Part shown: positions 1 to 7,463 of the stretch, one piece after another | Position numbering within the stretch: position 1 is the stretch's first letter | How the letters are laid out: each line of letters begins with the position of its first letter | From: Alphaproteobacteria bacterium | GTDB lineage: Bacteria > Pseudomonadota > Alphaproteobacteria > Micropepsales > Micropepsaceae | Assembly (NCBI GenBank): GCA_028869725.1 | Contig: JAGWRJ010000106.1 | Span: 1 to 16,850 of the forward strand | Direction: 5' to 3' | Length of the DNA stretch: 16,850 nt | The notes under the pieces: generated by a model | Told to the model about the DNA's origin: nothing | What the model saw: only the letters and a program-made list of their open reading frames with translations | The model's database searches: none | Made by a program: the position numbers and the translations under genes

Positions 1-87
1 CGAAGTGATTTCAGGAAATTCAATAAATCGCTGACCTAAGACGACAATCTCTGTAACCTCTCGAAATGATCAGCACCAAGTGAAAGG

Positions 88-104
88 GCCCCGTAAAGCG
101 GGGC
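88..104. terminator. GC-rich hairpin, possible terminator
   Basis: A perfect 6-bp inverted repeat (GCCCCG / CGGGGC) encloses a 5-nt loop, TAAAG. No clean T-run follows at once on either strand. On the + strand the next bases are TAGGTCATCGATATTTCTTTT, with T-rich sequence only about 10 nt further on. It could end a gene lying to the left of the window. The rest of 1-156 holds nothing I recognise. Confidence 0.3.
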
Positions 105-156
105 TAGGTCATCGATATTTCTTTTGTCGGGCCTGAGACAGGGGTGCATTTCACAT

Positions 157-690
157 TGTACCGGAGACATGGGTAACACTTTTGCCGCCTCTAAGGCGGG
201 AGGGTGGCAATGCCCCGGAAGGAATCTTCGGTCATGGATGAACGTCTGCGCTTTGTCGCGCGGGTGCTTGAGGGCGAGACAATGACGGAGGTCTGCCGCG
301 AGTTCGGGATCTCCAGAAAGACCGGCTACAAGATCTACAGTCGCTACAAGGACACCGGGCTCGAGGCGCTGACCGACTGCTCCCGACGGCCGGTGCGCTT
401 CTCCAACCAGCTGCCTGTCCAGGTGGAGCAGTTGATCATTACCGCCAAGCGCGAGAAGCCGCACTGGGGCGCTCGTAAGATCCGCGAACTGCTGGTGCGC
501 CGCCTCAATGGCCAGATCCGGGTCTCTGCCCACAGCACCATCCACGCGGTCCTTTATCGCCATGGCCTGGCCAAAGCTTTCCGCCGGCCCCGGCCTGCCG
601 GCATAAACTTCCTGCAGCAGCAGGACCGCTTCACTGGCTTCCGGCAGTAGTTTAACCGCGAGCGCCCGCATGAGGCATTGGAACGATCAA
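157..690 (+). mobile_element. Remnant of an IS481-family insertion sequence
   Basis: The left boundary is set at TGTACCGGAGACATGGGTAA, which starts with TGT and has the composition of IS481-type ends, about 50 bp ahead of the transposase start. No inverted copy of this end is found between the transposase remnant and the BVMO gene. The right end has therefore been lost, and recognisable IS coding sequence stops near 686. The element lacks its catalytic core and its right terminus, so it should be immobile. It marks past insertion or rearrangement just upstream of the monooxygenase gene. Both boundaries are approximate. Confidence 0.6.
210..686 (+). pseudogene. IS481-family transposase, internally deleted, with a premature stop
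   Basis: The start is ATG 210 behind a GGGAGGG ribosome site; an in-frame GTG at 204 lies inside that site. Residues 1-127 are the normal IS481 N-terminus: a helix-turn-helix around residues 25-46 (MTEVCREFGISRKTGYKIY) and the second DNA-binding segment ending in KPHWGARKIRELL and FRRPRP. The reading frame then jumps directly to the family's far C-terminus, INFLQQQDRFTGFRQ, a TAG stop at 648-650, and FNRERPHEALER in the same frame. The whole DDE catalytic core is missing. The junction lies near 585-603, where both flanks read roughly CGGCC-GCCGGC, which suggests a short-homology deletion. The TAG replaces the Glu codon usually found before FN.ERPHEAL. It could still make a 146-residue DNA-binding fragment, but not a transposase. 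Confidence 0.85.
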
Positions 691-756
691 AGTGCTCAAG
701 CGAAAAACCTCATCACCCGCACTGTTATACAGCCCACGACGCCGGTGGCAGCCTCG

Positions 757-769
757 TGACAAACTGTCA
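757..769. promoter_or_regulatory. Palindrome upstream of the BVMO gene, possible operator
   Basis: TGACA-AAC-TGTCA is a perfect 5-bp inverted repeat with a 3-nt spacer, ending 44 bp before the BVMO start codon. This size and position suit a dimeric repressor or activator. No regulator gene for it is visible nearby, and a match this short can arise by chance. Confidence 0.3.
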
Positions 770-813
770 GTTCTATGCCTTTACTAGCGCAGTGACCTCT
801 GTGGCGGACCGCG

Positions 814-2598
814 ATGGCAATCGACAAACAGACCTTGCTCAGCAAATACCGCGCGGAGCGCGACAAGCGCCTGCGCCCCGACGGCAATGCACAATATATC
901 CGGCTCAAGGACCGTTTCGCCCACTATGCCGAGGATCCTTACATCCCGGTGAAGCCGCGCGCACCCAAGACTGATCACGTCACCTTCGCCTTCGTCGGCG
1001 GCGGCTTTGCCGGCCTCGTCACCGGCGCGCGTGTGGCCGAGGCGGGCGTCGAGGATGTGCGCATCATCGAGAAAGGCGGCGATTTCGGCGGCACCTGGTA
1101 TTGGAACCGCTATCCCGGCGCACAATGCGACACCGCCTCGATGGTCTATATGCCGCTGCTCGAAGAAACCGGCCACCGTCCATCCGAAAAATATGCCCAT
1201 GCCCCAGAGATCCTGGCGCAGTGCAAGCGCATCGGCGTGCAGTTCGGGCTATACCGCAACGCGCTTTTCCACACCGAGGTCACCGATCTCAGCTGGGATG
1301 AGAGCGTCACGGCCTGGCGCATCAAAACCAATCGCGGCGACAATTTCACCGCGCAATTCCTCGGCGTCGGCACCGGACCGCTGCATGTGCCTAAGCTACC
1401 CGGCATTCCCGGTATCGAGGAATTTGAGGGCCACAGCTTCCACACCAGTCGGTGGGACTATGCCTATACCGGAGGCGATCCCAATGGTGCGCCGCTCGAC
1501 AAGCTCAAGGACAAGCGTGTCGCGATCATCGGCACCGGGGCCACGGCCGTGCAATGCGTGCCGCATCTCGCCCGCGCGGCACAGAAACTCTATGTCTTCC
1601 AGCGTACGCCCTCTTCCGTCGACGTGCGAGCCAATCAGCCCATCGATCCGGACTGGTTCGCTGAGATTGCAAAGCCTGGCTGGCAGCAACGCTGGCTGGA
1701 GAATTTCACCGAGAACCAGGCCGGCGGCGGCGCCGATGAGGATCTGGTGCAGGATGGCTGGACCGATCTCTCCCGCCGCATCCGTGCACGCATTGCCACA
1801 TTACCGCCCGAGCAGCGCACCCCCGCTGCGATGTGGGCGGCCTTTGAGGATTCCGACTTCGAGAAGATGGAGGAAATCCGCGCCCGCGTAGATACCGTCG
1901 TGCGCGACACGGAGGCTGCGCAGAAGCTCAAGGCCTGGTACCGCCAGCTCTGCAAGCGTCCCTGCTTCCATGACGAATATCTGCAGGCCTTCAACGAACC
2001 ATCGACCACTCTGGTCGACACGGATGGCAAGGGCGTCGAACGCATCACCAGGAAGGGCATCATCGCCAACGGTGTCGAATACGAGGTCGACTGCATCATC
2101 TATGCAAGCGGCTTCGAGGTCGGTACCGAATTCACCGGCCGCGCCGGCTTTGATCTCACCGGTCGCGACAGTCTCAAGCTATCTGAGGCTTGGGCAGACG
2201 GCATGCGCTCCATGCACGGCACCCACGTGCACGGCTTTCCAAACCTCTTCTTCGTCCAGCCAACGCAGGGCGCCAATCTGATTTCCAACGTGCCGCACAA
2301 TCTCACCGAGGCGGCGAAAACGGTCGCGATGATCATCGGCGAAGCGCAGAAGCGCGGGGCGCGCGAAGTCGAAGTGAGCAAGGCAGCACAGGAGGCCTGG
2401 GTCGAGCTCCTGCTCACCGGACCGGGCCGCATGATCGGCTCGCAGGATTGCACGCCCGGCTATTACAACAATGAGGGCCATGATCCCGGCCCCGCTGCGC
2501 GCTATGCAATCGGCTATCCCCAGGGTGCCAGCGCCTATTTCCGTTATCTCGAGGGTTGGCGGAATTCGGGCCAATTCGAGGGCCTGGAATTCCGATGA
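814..2598 (+). CDS. Type I Baeyer-Villiger monooxygenase, cyclododecanone/cyclopentadecanone monooxygenase-like
   Basis: This is a cytoplasmic FAD- and NADPH-dependent enzyme that inserts oxygen next to a ketone to give an ester or lactone. The 594 residues carry the full family signature: FAD Rossmann motif VGGGFAG (61-67), GGTWYWNRYPG (92-102) with Asp106 matching the conserved active-site Asp, the BVMO fingerprint FEGHSFHTSRWD (204-215), NADPH Rossmann motif GTGATA (240-245), and Arg382 in CKRPCFHDEY, matching the catalytic Arg of phenylacetone monooxygenase. The roughly 55-residue N-terminal extension and overall sequence recall cyclododecanone and cyclopentadecanone monooxygenases more than cyclohexanone monooxygenase (comparison from memory). 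Large cyclic, steroid or long-chain ketones are therefore likelier substrates. ATG 814 has no clear ribosome site but gives the expected N-terminus. The gene stands alone on the + strand, with no alcohol dehydrogenase or lactone hydrolase beside it. Confidence 0.92.
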   Translation: MAIDKQTLLSKYRAERDKRLRPDGNAQYIRLKDRFAHYAEDPYIPVKPRAPKTDHVTFAFVGGGFAGLVTGARVAEAGVEDVRIIEKGGDFGGTWYWNRYPGAQCDTASMVYMPLLEETGHRPSEKYAHAPEILAQCKRIGVQFGLYRNALFHTEVTDLSWDESVTAWRIKTNRGDNFTAQFLGVGTGPLHVPKLPGIPGIEEFEGHSFHTSRWDYAYTGGDPNGAPLDKLKDKRVAIIGTGATAVQCVPHLARAAQKLYVFQRTPSSVDVRANQPIDPDWFAEIAKPGWQQRWLENFTENQAGGGADEDLVQDGWTDLSRRIRARIATLPPEQRTPAAMWAAFEDSDFEKMEEIRARVDTVVRDTEAAQKLKAWYRQLCKRPCFHDEYLQAFNEPSTTLVDTDGKGVERITRKGIIANGVEYEVDCIIYASGFEVGTEFTGRAGFDLTGRDSLKLSEAWADGMRSMHGTHVHGFPNLFFVQPTQGANLISNVPHNLTEAAKTVAMIIGEAQKRGAREVEVSKAAQEAWVELLLTGPGRMIGSQDCTPGYYNNEGHDPGPAARYAIGYPQGASAYFRYLEGWRNSGQFEGLEFR

Positions 2599-3273
2599 AC
2601 TACGATCCGGCTGGAGGCAAAGTGAGTATCTGCAGAGGATCTTGCGTATCCATTGGCTGCGTACTCCACTAATCACACCCTTTGGTTTGGCATTTCTCGC
2701 ACAGGCTATCCTTGCCATGAATTGAGGTTGCTATCCCGGGGCAGCATCGCGTGGTAGTTCTGGCGCCCCTGTACGACCCGACGGAGCAGACGCCGATCGC
2801 GGCGACGGGCCTGAGCTCCGTAGTCGTATTGGAGTATTGATCCATACAGAACGCTTACGTCAAGGTGAAGCGACCTAGTCTCTACATGCACCATCTGAGG
2901 AGTTCTCCAGCCGGCTTTAGCGCCTTATCCATACGTGACGATCTTTCGCGAAGTGAATTGGTTAGGTTTCGGCTGTTTTCCGCTCCTTATTGAAGCGAGG
3001 CGCTAGACGTCTGCTGTGCCACTCAGTCTCTGCACAAAGCAGATCGGTACAATTGGACTCTGCGCATGCACCAAATGTGCTCCGCATGTCATCATCTTCA
3101 CCATGTTGCCGGTCTACGATTTCGCCACAACAGTGCTTTTCGTAATACTCATCTAAACCGGCCTTGCAATTAAGCGAGGCAGTTCAAATTCATTTTGCCG
3201 CGTTTTACTCCGCCCACGGCAGCATCATCTCATCTGACCCCGCGTGGCGACAAAATTCTTCCACGTGAGTACA
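2599..3273. other. Intergenic region without a recognisable gene
   Basis: About 675 bp separates the convergent ends of the BVMO gene (+) and the M20 gene (-). GC content looks lower than in the flanking genes, stop codons occur in all frames, and the longest open frame (2706-2894, minus, 62 codons) has no recognisable motif. No tRNA, repeat array or strong terminator was found. Around 3210-3255 two imperfectly complementary arms (GCCCACGGC and CGCGTGGCG on the + strand) could form a weak hairpin behind the M20 gene. The stretch is probably eroded DNA left by rearrangement. Confidence 0.5.
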
Positions 3274-4557
3274 TCACGCCGTTTTGACGAGACCACACCA
3301 CTCAGCGATGAACAGCGCCAACACCTTCGCGACGTCGCGGATGGAGGAAAGGCTGACGCGTTCGTCGAAGCCATGGATATGTTCGGATTTCGGGCCATAG
3401 ACGAGTGCCGGCATATCGCCGTAGAGACCGAAGATGCGAGCGTCAGTCGTAGCCGTAGAGGCAATTTCTTCAAGTAGCGTACCAAATACTGCTCGATGGG
3501 ATCTTTCAAGCACTCCTGCTGGCTCGTCGGCGTCTTTCAGAATATAGCCTGCCGCCTCGAAGCCATGGTAGACAATCTCCGGTGGATTGTTTTGGAGGTA
3601 GACGTTAGCGCGGGATGCATCAAGGACCGCTTGCTCGATTTCGCGCTTTGCATCGGCGATCTCTTGCCCCGGAAAGATCGAGACGCGCACGTCGAAATTA
3701 CACCACGCCGGCACGCTGGAGGCCCAGTCACCACCCTCTATCTTACCAACATTGAGGTTGATCGGATGGTCAACATGCGCATAGTGAGGATAGTTAATCT
3801 TGCGCGCATTCCACCTGTCCTCAAGATCGCGCAGTGCGGTAATAATGCGGTACGCAGCCTCGATAGCATTAGCACCAGAAGTCGCTTCAGCCACGTGGAC
3901 CGGTATGCCACGGACTTTCACCTGAAACCATATCACACCGATCTGGGCGCGGATCAGGCGTTCGTTCAAAGGCTCGGGTATGATCACCGCGTCGGCGCGG
4001 TAGCCGCGCGCGAGGCAGGCAAGCGCACCATTTCCAGTGCATTCTTCCTCGACGACACTTTGCACGATCACATCGGCCGCGGGCTGGTAGCCAGCTTTCG
4101 CAATCGCGTCCAGTGCTGCCAGGCAGGCCGCAAGACCAGCTTTCATATCGCCGCCGCCGCGCCCATAAAGCCAGTCGCCGGTAACCCGAGGCTCAAAGGG
4201 CGGCGTCGTCCACATCTCTAGCGGCCCAGCGGGGACCACGTCGATATGGCCATTGAGGATGAGCGAACGGCCGGTCGGCGCATCCGCACGATGGGTACCC
4301 ACGACGTTGAGCGCATTTTCGTAGCTTACATGCACCGGCGAAAAACCGGGGCGGTAGCGGATCTGGTCGAGATTAATGCGAAAGCGATCCACGGCGAGGC
4401 CGCGCCGCACCATTTGCGCCGCCATGAAATCCTGAGCAGTCTGCTCGCTTCCACGGGTCGAGGCAAAGCGGACGAGCGCCTGGGTCAATGCGATCTGCTC
4501 TTCGAATCCCTCGTCCACTGCATTCTTGAGAGCCTGTACTGTTTTCCCGTCGACCAT
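3274..4557 (-). CDS. M20-family ArgE/DapE-type metallo-deacylase
   Basis: This is a cytoplasmic di-zinc hydrolase of 427 residues, the normal family length, which removes an acyl group from an N-acylated amino compound. All expected ligands are present: His104 and Asp106 in NGHIDVVP, bridging Asp137 in GRGGGDMKAG, general base Glu171 and ligand Glu172 in VVEEECTG, Glu195 in IIPEP, and His395 in SEHIHG. The dimerisation domain lies between, roughly residues 205-320. The ATG start is only 7 nt past the reading frame that runs through the gabD remnant, with a weak AAGG upstream. It is the last gene of the operon. Next to gabT, an N-acyl-GABA or other N-acyl-amino-acid substrate is reasonable, but the sequence alone cannot separate this from acetylornithine- or succinyl-diaminopimelate-like activity. 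Confidence 0.88.
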   Translation of the reverse strand: MVDGKTVQALKNAVDEGFEEQIALTQALVRFASTRGSEQTAQDFMAAQMVRRGLAVDRFRINLDQIRYRPGFSPVHVSYENALNVVGTHRADAPTGRSLILNGHIDVVPAGPLEMWTTPPFEPRVTGDWLYGRGGGDMKAGLAACLAALDAIAKAGYQPAADVIVQSVVEEECTGNGALACLARGYRADAVIIPEPLNERLIRAQIGVIWFQVKVRGIPVHVAEATSGANAIEAAYRIITALRDLEDRWNARKINYPHYAHVDHPINLNVGKIEGGDWASSVPAWCNFDVRVSIFPGQEIADAKREIEQAVLDASRANVYLQNNPPEIVYHGFEAAGYILKDADEPAGVLERSHRAVFGTLLEEIASTATTDARIFGLYGDMPALVYGPKSEHIHGFDERVSLSSIRDVAKVLALFIAEWCGLVKTA

Positions 4558-4646
4558 TGCTTCATTAACCTTGGTTATGCTGCATCATGTGGTCACCGCC
4601 AGGAACAGACGCGCGGACCGCCAAAATGGCGCGGCTTCCTTTGTTG

Positions 4647-4939
4647 TCAGCCCGACAGACGGGCACAAAGCATCTTAGGTTCAAGATACTCATCGAGCCC
4701 ATAGCGCCAACCATCGCGCCCCTGACGGGTTGTGTGGCTCGCGCGGCCGCAACCGCCTTTTTTGCCTCGGCTGCCCTCAGCGACGGGACATAGTCCAGGA
4801 CGCGGTCTATTGCTGAATTGGTAACGGCAATCGTGCTTGCTCCTGTGTGCCATTTTCCGTTGATATAGATCGCCTCGCACAACAGGTCCGAACGCGCCAA
4901 TGCCAGGCGTATACGTTCTGAGACTGTTTCCTCATTCAT
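4647..4939 (-). pseudogene. gabD: gabD remnant: succinate-semialdehyde dehydrogenase with its core deleted
   Basis: ATG 4939 follows a good ribosome site (AGGTGG, 5-nt spacing) 20 nt behind gabT. The first 68 codons or so are a normal aldehyde dehydrogenase N-terminus (DLLCEAIYINGKWH, then IAVTNSAIDRVLDYVPSL, then AAEAKKAVAAARA). Near 4735-4750 homology jumps, with a change of frame, to the extreme C-terminus of the same enzyme: GRDGWRYGLDEYLEPKMLCA, ending at a TGA at 4647-4649. The original N-terminal frame instead reads on through unrelated sequence to a stop at 4565. A full SSADH has about 480 residues, so some 390, including the NAD site and catalytic Cys and Glu, are gone. The normal gene converts succinate semialdehyde from GabT to succinate. 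This copy cannot, so that step must be supplied elsewhere or the pathway is impaired. Confidence 0.85.
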
Positions 4940-4959
4940 GATTGCCACCTGTTGGCCTC

Positions 4960-6237
4960 TCAGAGCCGCAATGCGCGGTCGAGGGCAGCGAGCCCCTCAT
5001 CGAGTAGGGCATCCTCCGCCGTCAACGGCACCAGAATGCGGATCGTCTCACCATGGATGCCGCAGGAGAGCAAGATCAGTCCATTCTCGAGGGCCCGCGC
5101 CGTGACGCGCTTGGCTGCCTCGCCGTCCGGCTCATTGCCGCCGCGGGAGCGAACGATGTCAAAGGCGACCATAGCGCCTGGCCCGCGTATATGTGCAACC
5201 GGCACCAGGCCATTGCGCATTGAGAAATCCGTGAGCCGACCGCGCAGAAGCTTCCCGATAGAGGTTGCACGCTCGAGCAGTTTCTCCTCTTCGATTACAT
5301 CGAGCACGGCAAGGGCCGCTGCACAGGAGATGGGAGGTCCGGAATAGGTGCCGCCAAGCCCGCCAGGCTCAGCCGCATCCATGACCGCGGCCCGGCCGAT
5401 GACACCTGAGAGCGGGAAGCCGCCGGCAAGTGATTTTGCGACTGTTACAAGATCCGGTTCGACTCCCGAGTGCTCGATACCGAAAAGGCGACCCGTACGG
5501 CCGAAGCCAGACTGGATCTCGTCGGCGATCAGCAAAATGCCGTTCGCATCGCAGATTGTGCGGAGCGCCCTCAGCAGCTCCGGAGGCGCGCTGTGGAACC
5601 CGCCCTCCCCCTGTATCGGCTCAATAACGATGGCGGCAACGCGTGCCGGCTCGACATCGGATTTGAAGAGGAACTGAAGGGCGCGTAGCGAGTCCTCGAC
5701 CGTAACGCCGTAATGGGCGATCGGAAACGGCACATGGAAGGTCTCGCCTGGCATCGGACCAAAGGCGCGCTTGTAGGGCTGTACCTTTCCGGTCAGCGCC
5801 ATGGTCATCATCGTGCGGCCATGAAATCCGCCGGTGAAGGCGATCACAGCCGAGCGGCCTGTCGCCGCCCGCGCAATCTTGACGGCATTTTCGACCGCCT
5901 CAGCGCCGGTCGTGAAGAAGATCGTTTTGACGGGCCCCTTGAAGGGGGCGCGCGCATTCAGCCTCTCAGCGAGCGCGATATAGGTCTCATAGGCCGCGAC
6001 CTGAAACGCCGTATGGGTGAATGCCTCCATCTGCGCTCTCACCGCCGCCATCACCCTGGGGTGGCAATGGCCCGTATTGAGGACGGCAATACCTCCGGCA
6101 AAATCGATGTAGCGTTTACCGTCGGCGTCCCACAGCTCGGCATTCCTGGCGCGCACCGCGAAGATCGGCGTCGCGGTCACGACGCCCCGCGGAACAGCGG
6201 CGCTGCGCCGCGCAAGAAGATCGGCATTGGTGCTCAT
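4960..6237 (-). CDS. gabT: 4-aminobutyrate aminotransferase (class III, PLP)
   Basis: This enzyme transfers the amino group of GABA, or a similar omega-amino acid, to 2-oxoglutarate, giving succinate semialdehyde and glutamate in the cytoplasm. The 425 residues align closely with E. coli GabT from memory. They share RRSAAVPRGV at the N-terminus, DFAGGIAVLNTGHCHP (45-60), the PLP phosphate-binding TTGAEAVENAVKIARAAT, IEPIQGEGG with Glu211, Asp239 in LIADEIQSGFGRTG, the Schiff-base Lys268 in VAKSLAGGFP, GGTYSGPPISC, and RILVPLT near the C-terminus. ATG 6237 has a GGAG 7 nt upstream. It lies 30 nt behind the MFS gene and 20 nt ahead of the gabD remnant. The protein looks intact and functional. 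Confidence 0.94.
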   Translation of the reverse strand: MSTNADLLARRSAAVPRGVVTATPIFAVRARNAELWDADGKRYIDFAGGIAVLNTGHCHPRVMAAVRAQMEAFTHTAFQVAAYETYIALAERLNARAPFKGPVKTIFFTTGAEAVENAVKIARAATGRSAVIAFTGGFHGRTMMTMALTGKVQPYKRAFGPMPGETFHVPFPIAHYGVTVEDSLRALQFLFKSDVEPARVAAIVIEPIQGEGGFHSAPPELLRALRTICDANGILLIADEIQSGFGRTGRLFGIEHSGVEPDLVTVAKSLAGGFPLSGVIGRAAVMDAAEPGGLGGTYSGPPISCAAALAVLDVIEEEKLLERATSIGKLLRGRLTDFSMRNGLVPVAHIRGPGAMVAFDIVRSRGGNEPDGEAAKRVTARALENGLILLSCGIHGETIRILVPLTAEDALLDEGLAALDRALRL

Positions 6238-6267
6238 GGCGACTCCGGGTTCAAGAAGAGGAATGGA

Positions 6268-7461
6268 TCAGGCACGGCCGACGCGGTCGAGAATCCGGGC
6301 TGGCGCAAGCGCCGCGACGGTGCTCACGATTAGCGCGGCAACGGCGACATCGATTAGCAGTGGGTAGTTCGCGCCGCCTATCACGGTGGCGGCGATGAAC
6401 GGTCCGGTCGCCAGCCCCATATGGGAGGCGAAGCCGCCCATAGCGGCGCTCTGACCTGCGGTATCGAACGCGGCACACATGCCAAGCAGATAGGGAATGA
6501 TGAAGGCCCAGGTGATTGCGGTTCCGACGTTCGCGGCGCCAAATATCAGGGCCGACGCACTGAAGTGGAAGGCCGCATTGCCCAGAACGGTCAGCATCAG
6601 CGCACCCGCCAGCGGGAAGAAGCGCCCGAACCGCGTGCCGAACGCCACCACGAGCAGTGAGCCGATCGCGCCAATCCAGGCGGCAATTCCGATGATCGTG
6701 CTCACATAATCGGGGTTAAGCCCATAGCCTTTTCCCAGCTCGATCATGTAGGCGGCCAGTGCCATATTGCCGGCCTGGAAAAGGAAGACAGCCAGCAGCG
6801 CCAGACTCAAAGGACCCCAGGCGATACGGCGCGACGGATCGGCCACCACCACCGGCTGCGTCTTTTGGACGGGATAGTCATCAAGAAAGGGAACCATTGT
6901 CAGAGTGACGACGCTGAAGAGGGCCAGAGTCAGGAACAGCACGGGTACGCCGAAGATCGGCACGAGCCGCGGAAGTACCATGACACCGAGGCCGCCGAGC
7001 CCGAACTGTACGACCAGCAGCATCCCGAACACCCGGTCTGGTACGCCCGTGCGTGCAATGACGCCGAAGGCAATCCCGATGAGAAGTCCACCGATGGAGC
7101 CATCTACGAAGCGGATCGCGATCATCCATGGCACCGTATGCACCACCGTGGACATCACCTCGATGACAACCAGCCCGAGAAGCAGCAGCACAGAGGCGGG
7201 CCGCCAGCGAATATGGCGAACGGCGAACACGGCCCCAAGGGCGCCAAGCGCAGCGCCATATATGTTGGCTGACGCCACGAGGCCAGCCTGGCGCTGCGAA
7301 TAGTGCAACCCCTCGACCAGTCCGGCCACGAGGGCCGGCATGATATTGACGTAGAAGAACCCCGCCGTTGCGAGGAACGACAGCAGCACGGCTGCGACAA
7401 GCCCGTCGGGCTTCGCCGTAGGAAAGCGCCGCACCCGCGGCCGCAGTGTCTCAGCCGCCAT
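6268..7461 (-). CDS. MFS transporter, about 12 membrane segments
   Basis: This inner-membrane carrier has 397 residues. Hydrophobic segments are spread along the chain, starting at LVAAVLLSFLATAGFFYVNI, with a charged cytoplasmic loop (DDYPVQKTQ then VADPSRR) near the middle, as expected for two six-helix halves. The signature loop between helices 2 and 3 is degenerate (AVRHIRWRP). ATG 7461 is preferred because a GAAAGG ribosome site lies just upstream. A TTG two codons earlier would overlap the stop of the hydrolase gene. It starts 2 nt after that stop and is followed 30 nt on by gabT, so translation is probably coupled. From its place it likely imports the hydrolase product or an amino acid for GabT. 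The sequence does not show substrate or direction. Confidence 0.88.
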   Translation of the reverse strand: MAAETLRPRVRRFPTAKPDGLVAAVLLSFLATAGFFYVNIMPALVAGLVEGLHYSQRQAGLVASANIYGAALGALGAVFAVRHIRWRPASVLLLLGLVVIEVMSTVVHTVPWMIAIRFVDGSIGGLLIGIAFGVIARTGVPDRVFGMLLVVQFGLGGLGVMVLPRLVPIFGVPVLFLTLALFSVVTLTMVPFLDDYPVQKTQPVVVADPSRRIAWGPLSLALLAVFLFQAGNMALAAYMIELGKGYGLNPDYVSTIIGIAAWIGAIGSLLVVAFGTRFGRFFPLAGALMLTVLGNAAFHFSASALIFGAANVGTAITWAFIIPYLLGMCAAFDTAGQSAAMGGFASHMGLATGPFIAATVIGGANYPLLIDVAVAALIVSTVAALAPARILDRVGRA

Positions 7462-7463
7462 GG

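Noticed and set aside
36..671. Minus-strand open frame of 211 codons opposite the transposase remnant
   Set aside because: It runs antisense to recognisable IS481 transposase sequence, has no known motif, and its composition fits a GC-rich shadow frame.
678..974. + strand open frame of 98 codons overlapping the BVMO start
   Set aside because: Its first codons are the transposase tail (LER) and the rest is unrelated sequence and out-of-frame BVMO; no ribosome site or motif.
2706..2894. Minus-strand open frame of 62 codons in the intergenic region
   Set aside because: No ribosome site and no motif; Arg-rich stretches look like chance translation.
3160..3245. Possible IS21-type end in the T-rich segment upstream of the M20 stop
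   Set aside because: The resemblance is vague, no inverted partner or transposase fragment is present, and no target duplication can be shown.
3496..4221. + strand open frame of 241 codons opposite the M20 gene
   Set aside because: Antisense to a gene with all zinc ligands intact; nothing recognisable in the frame.
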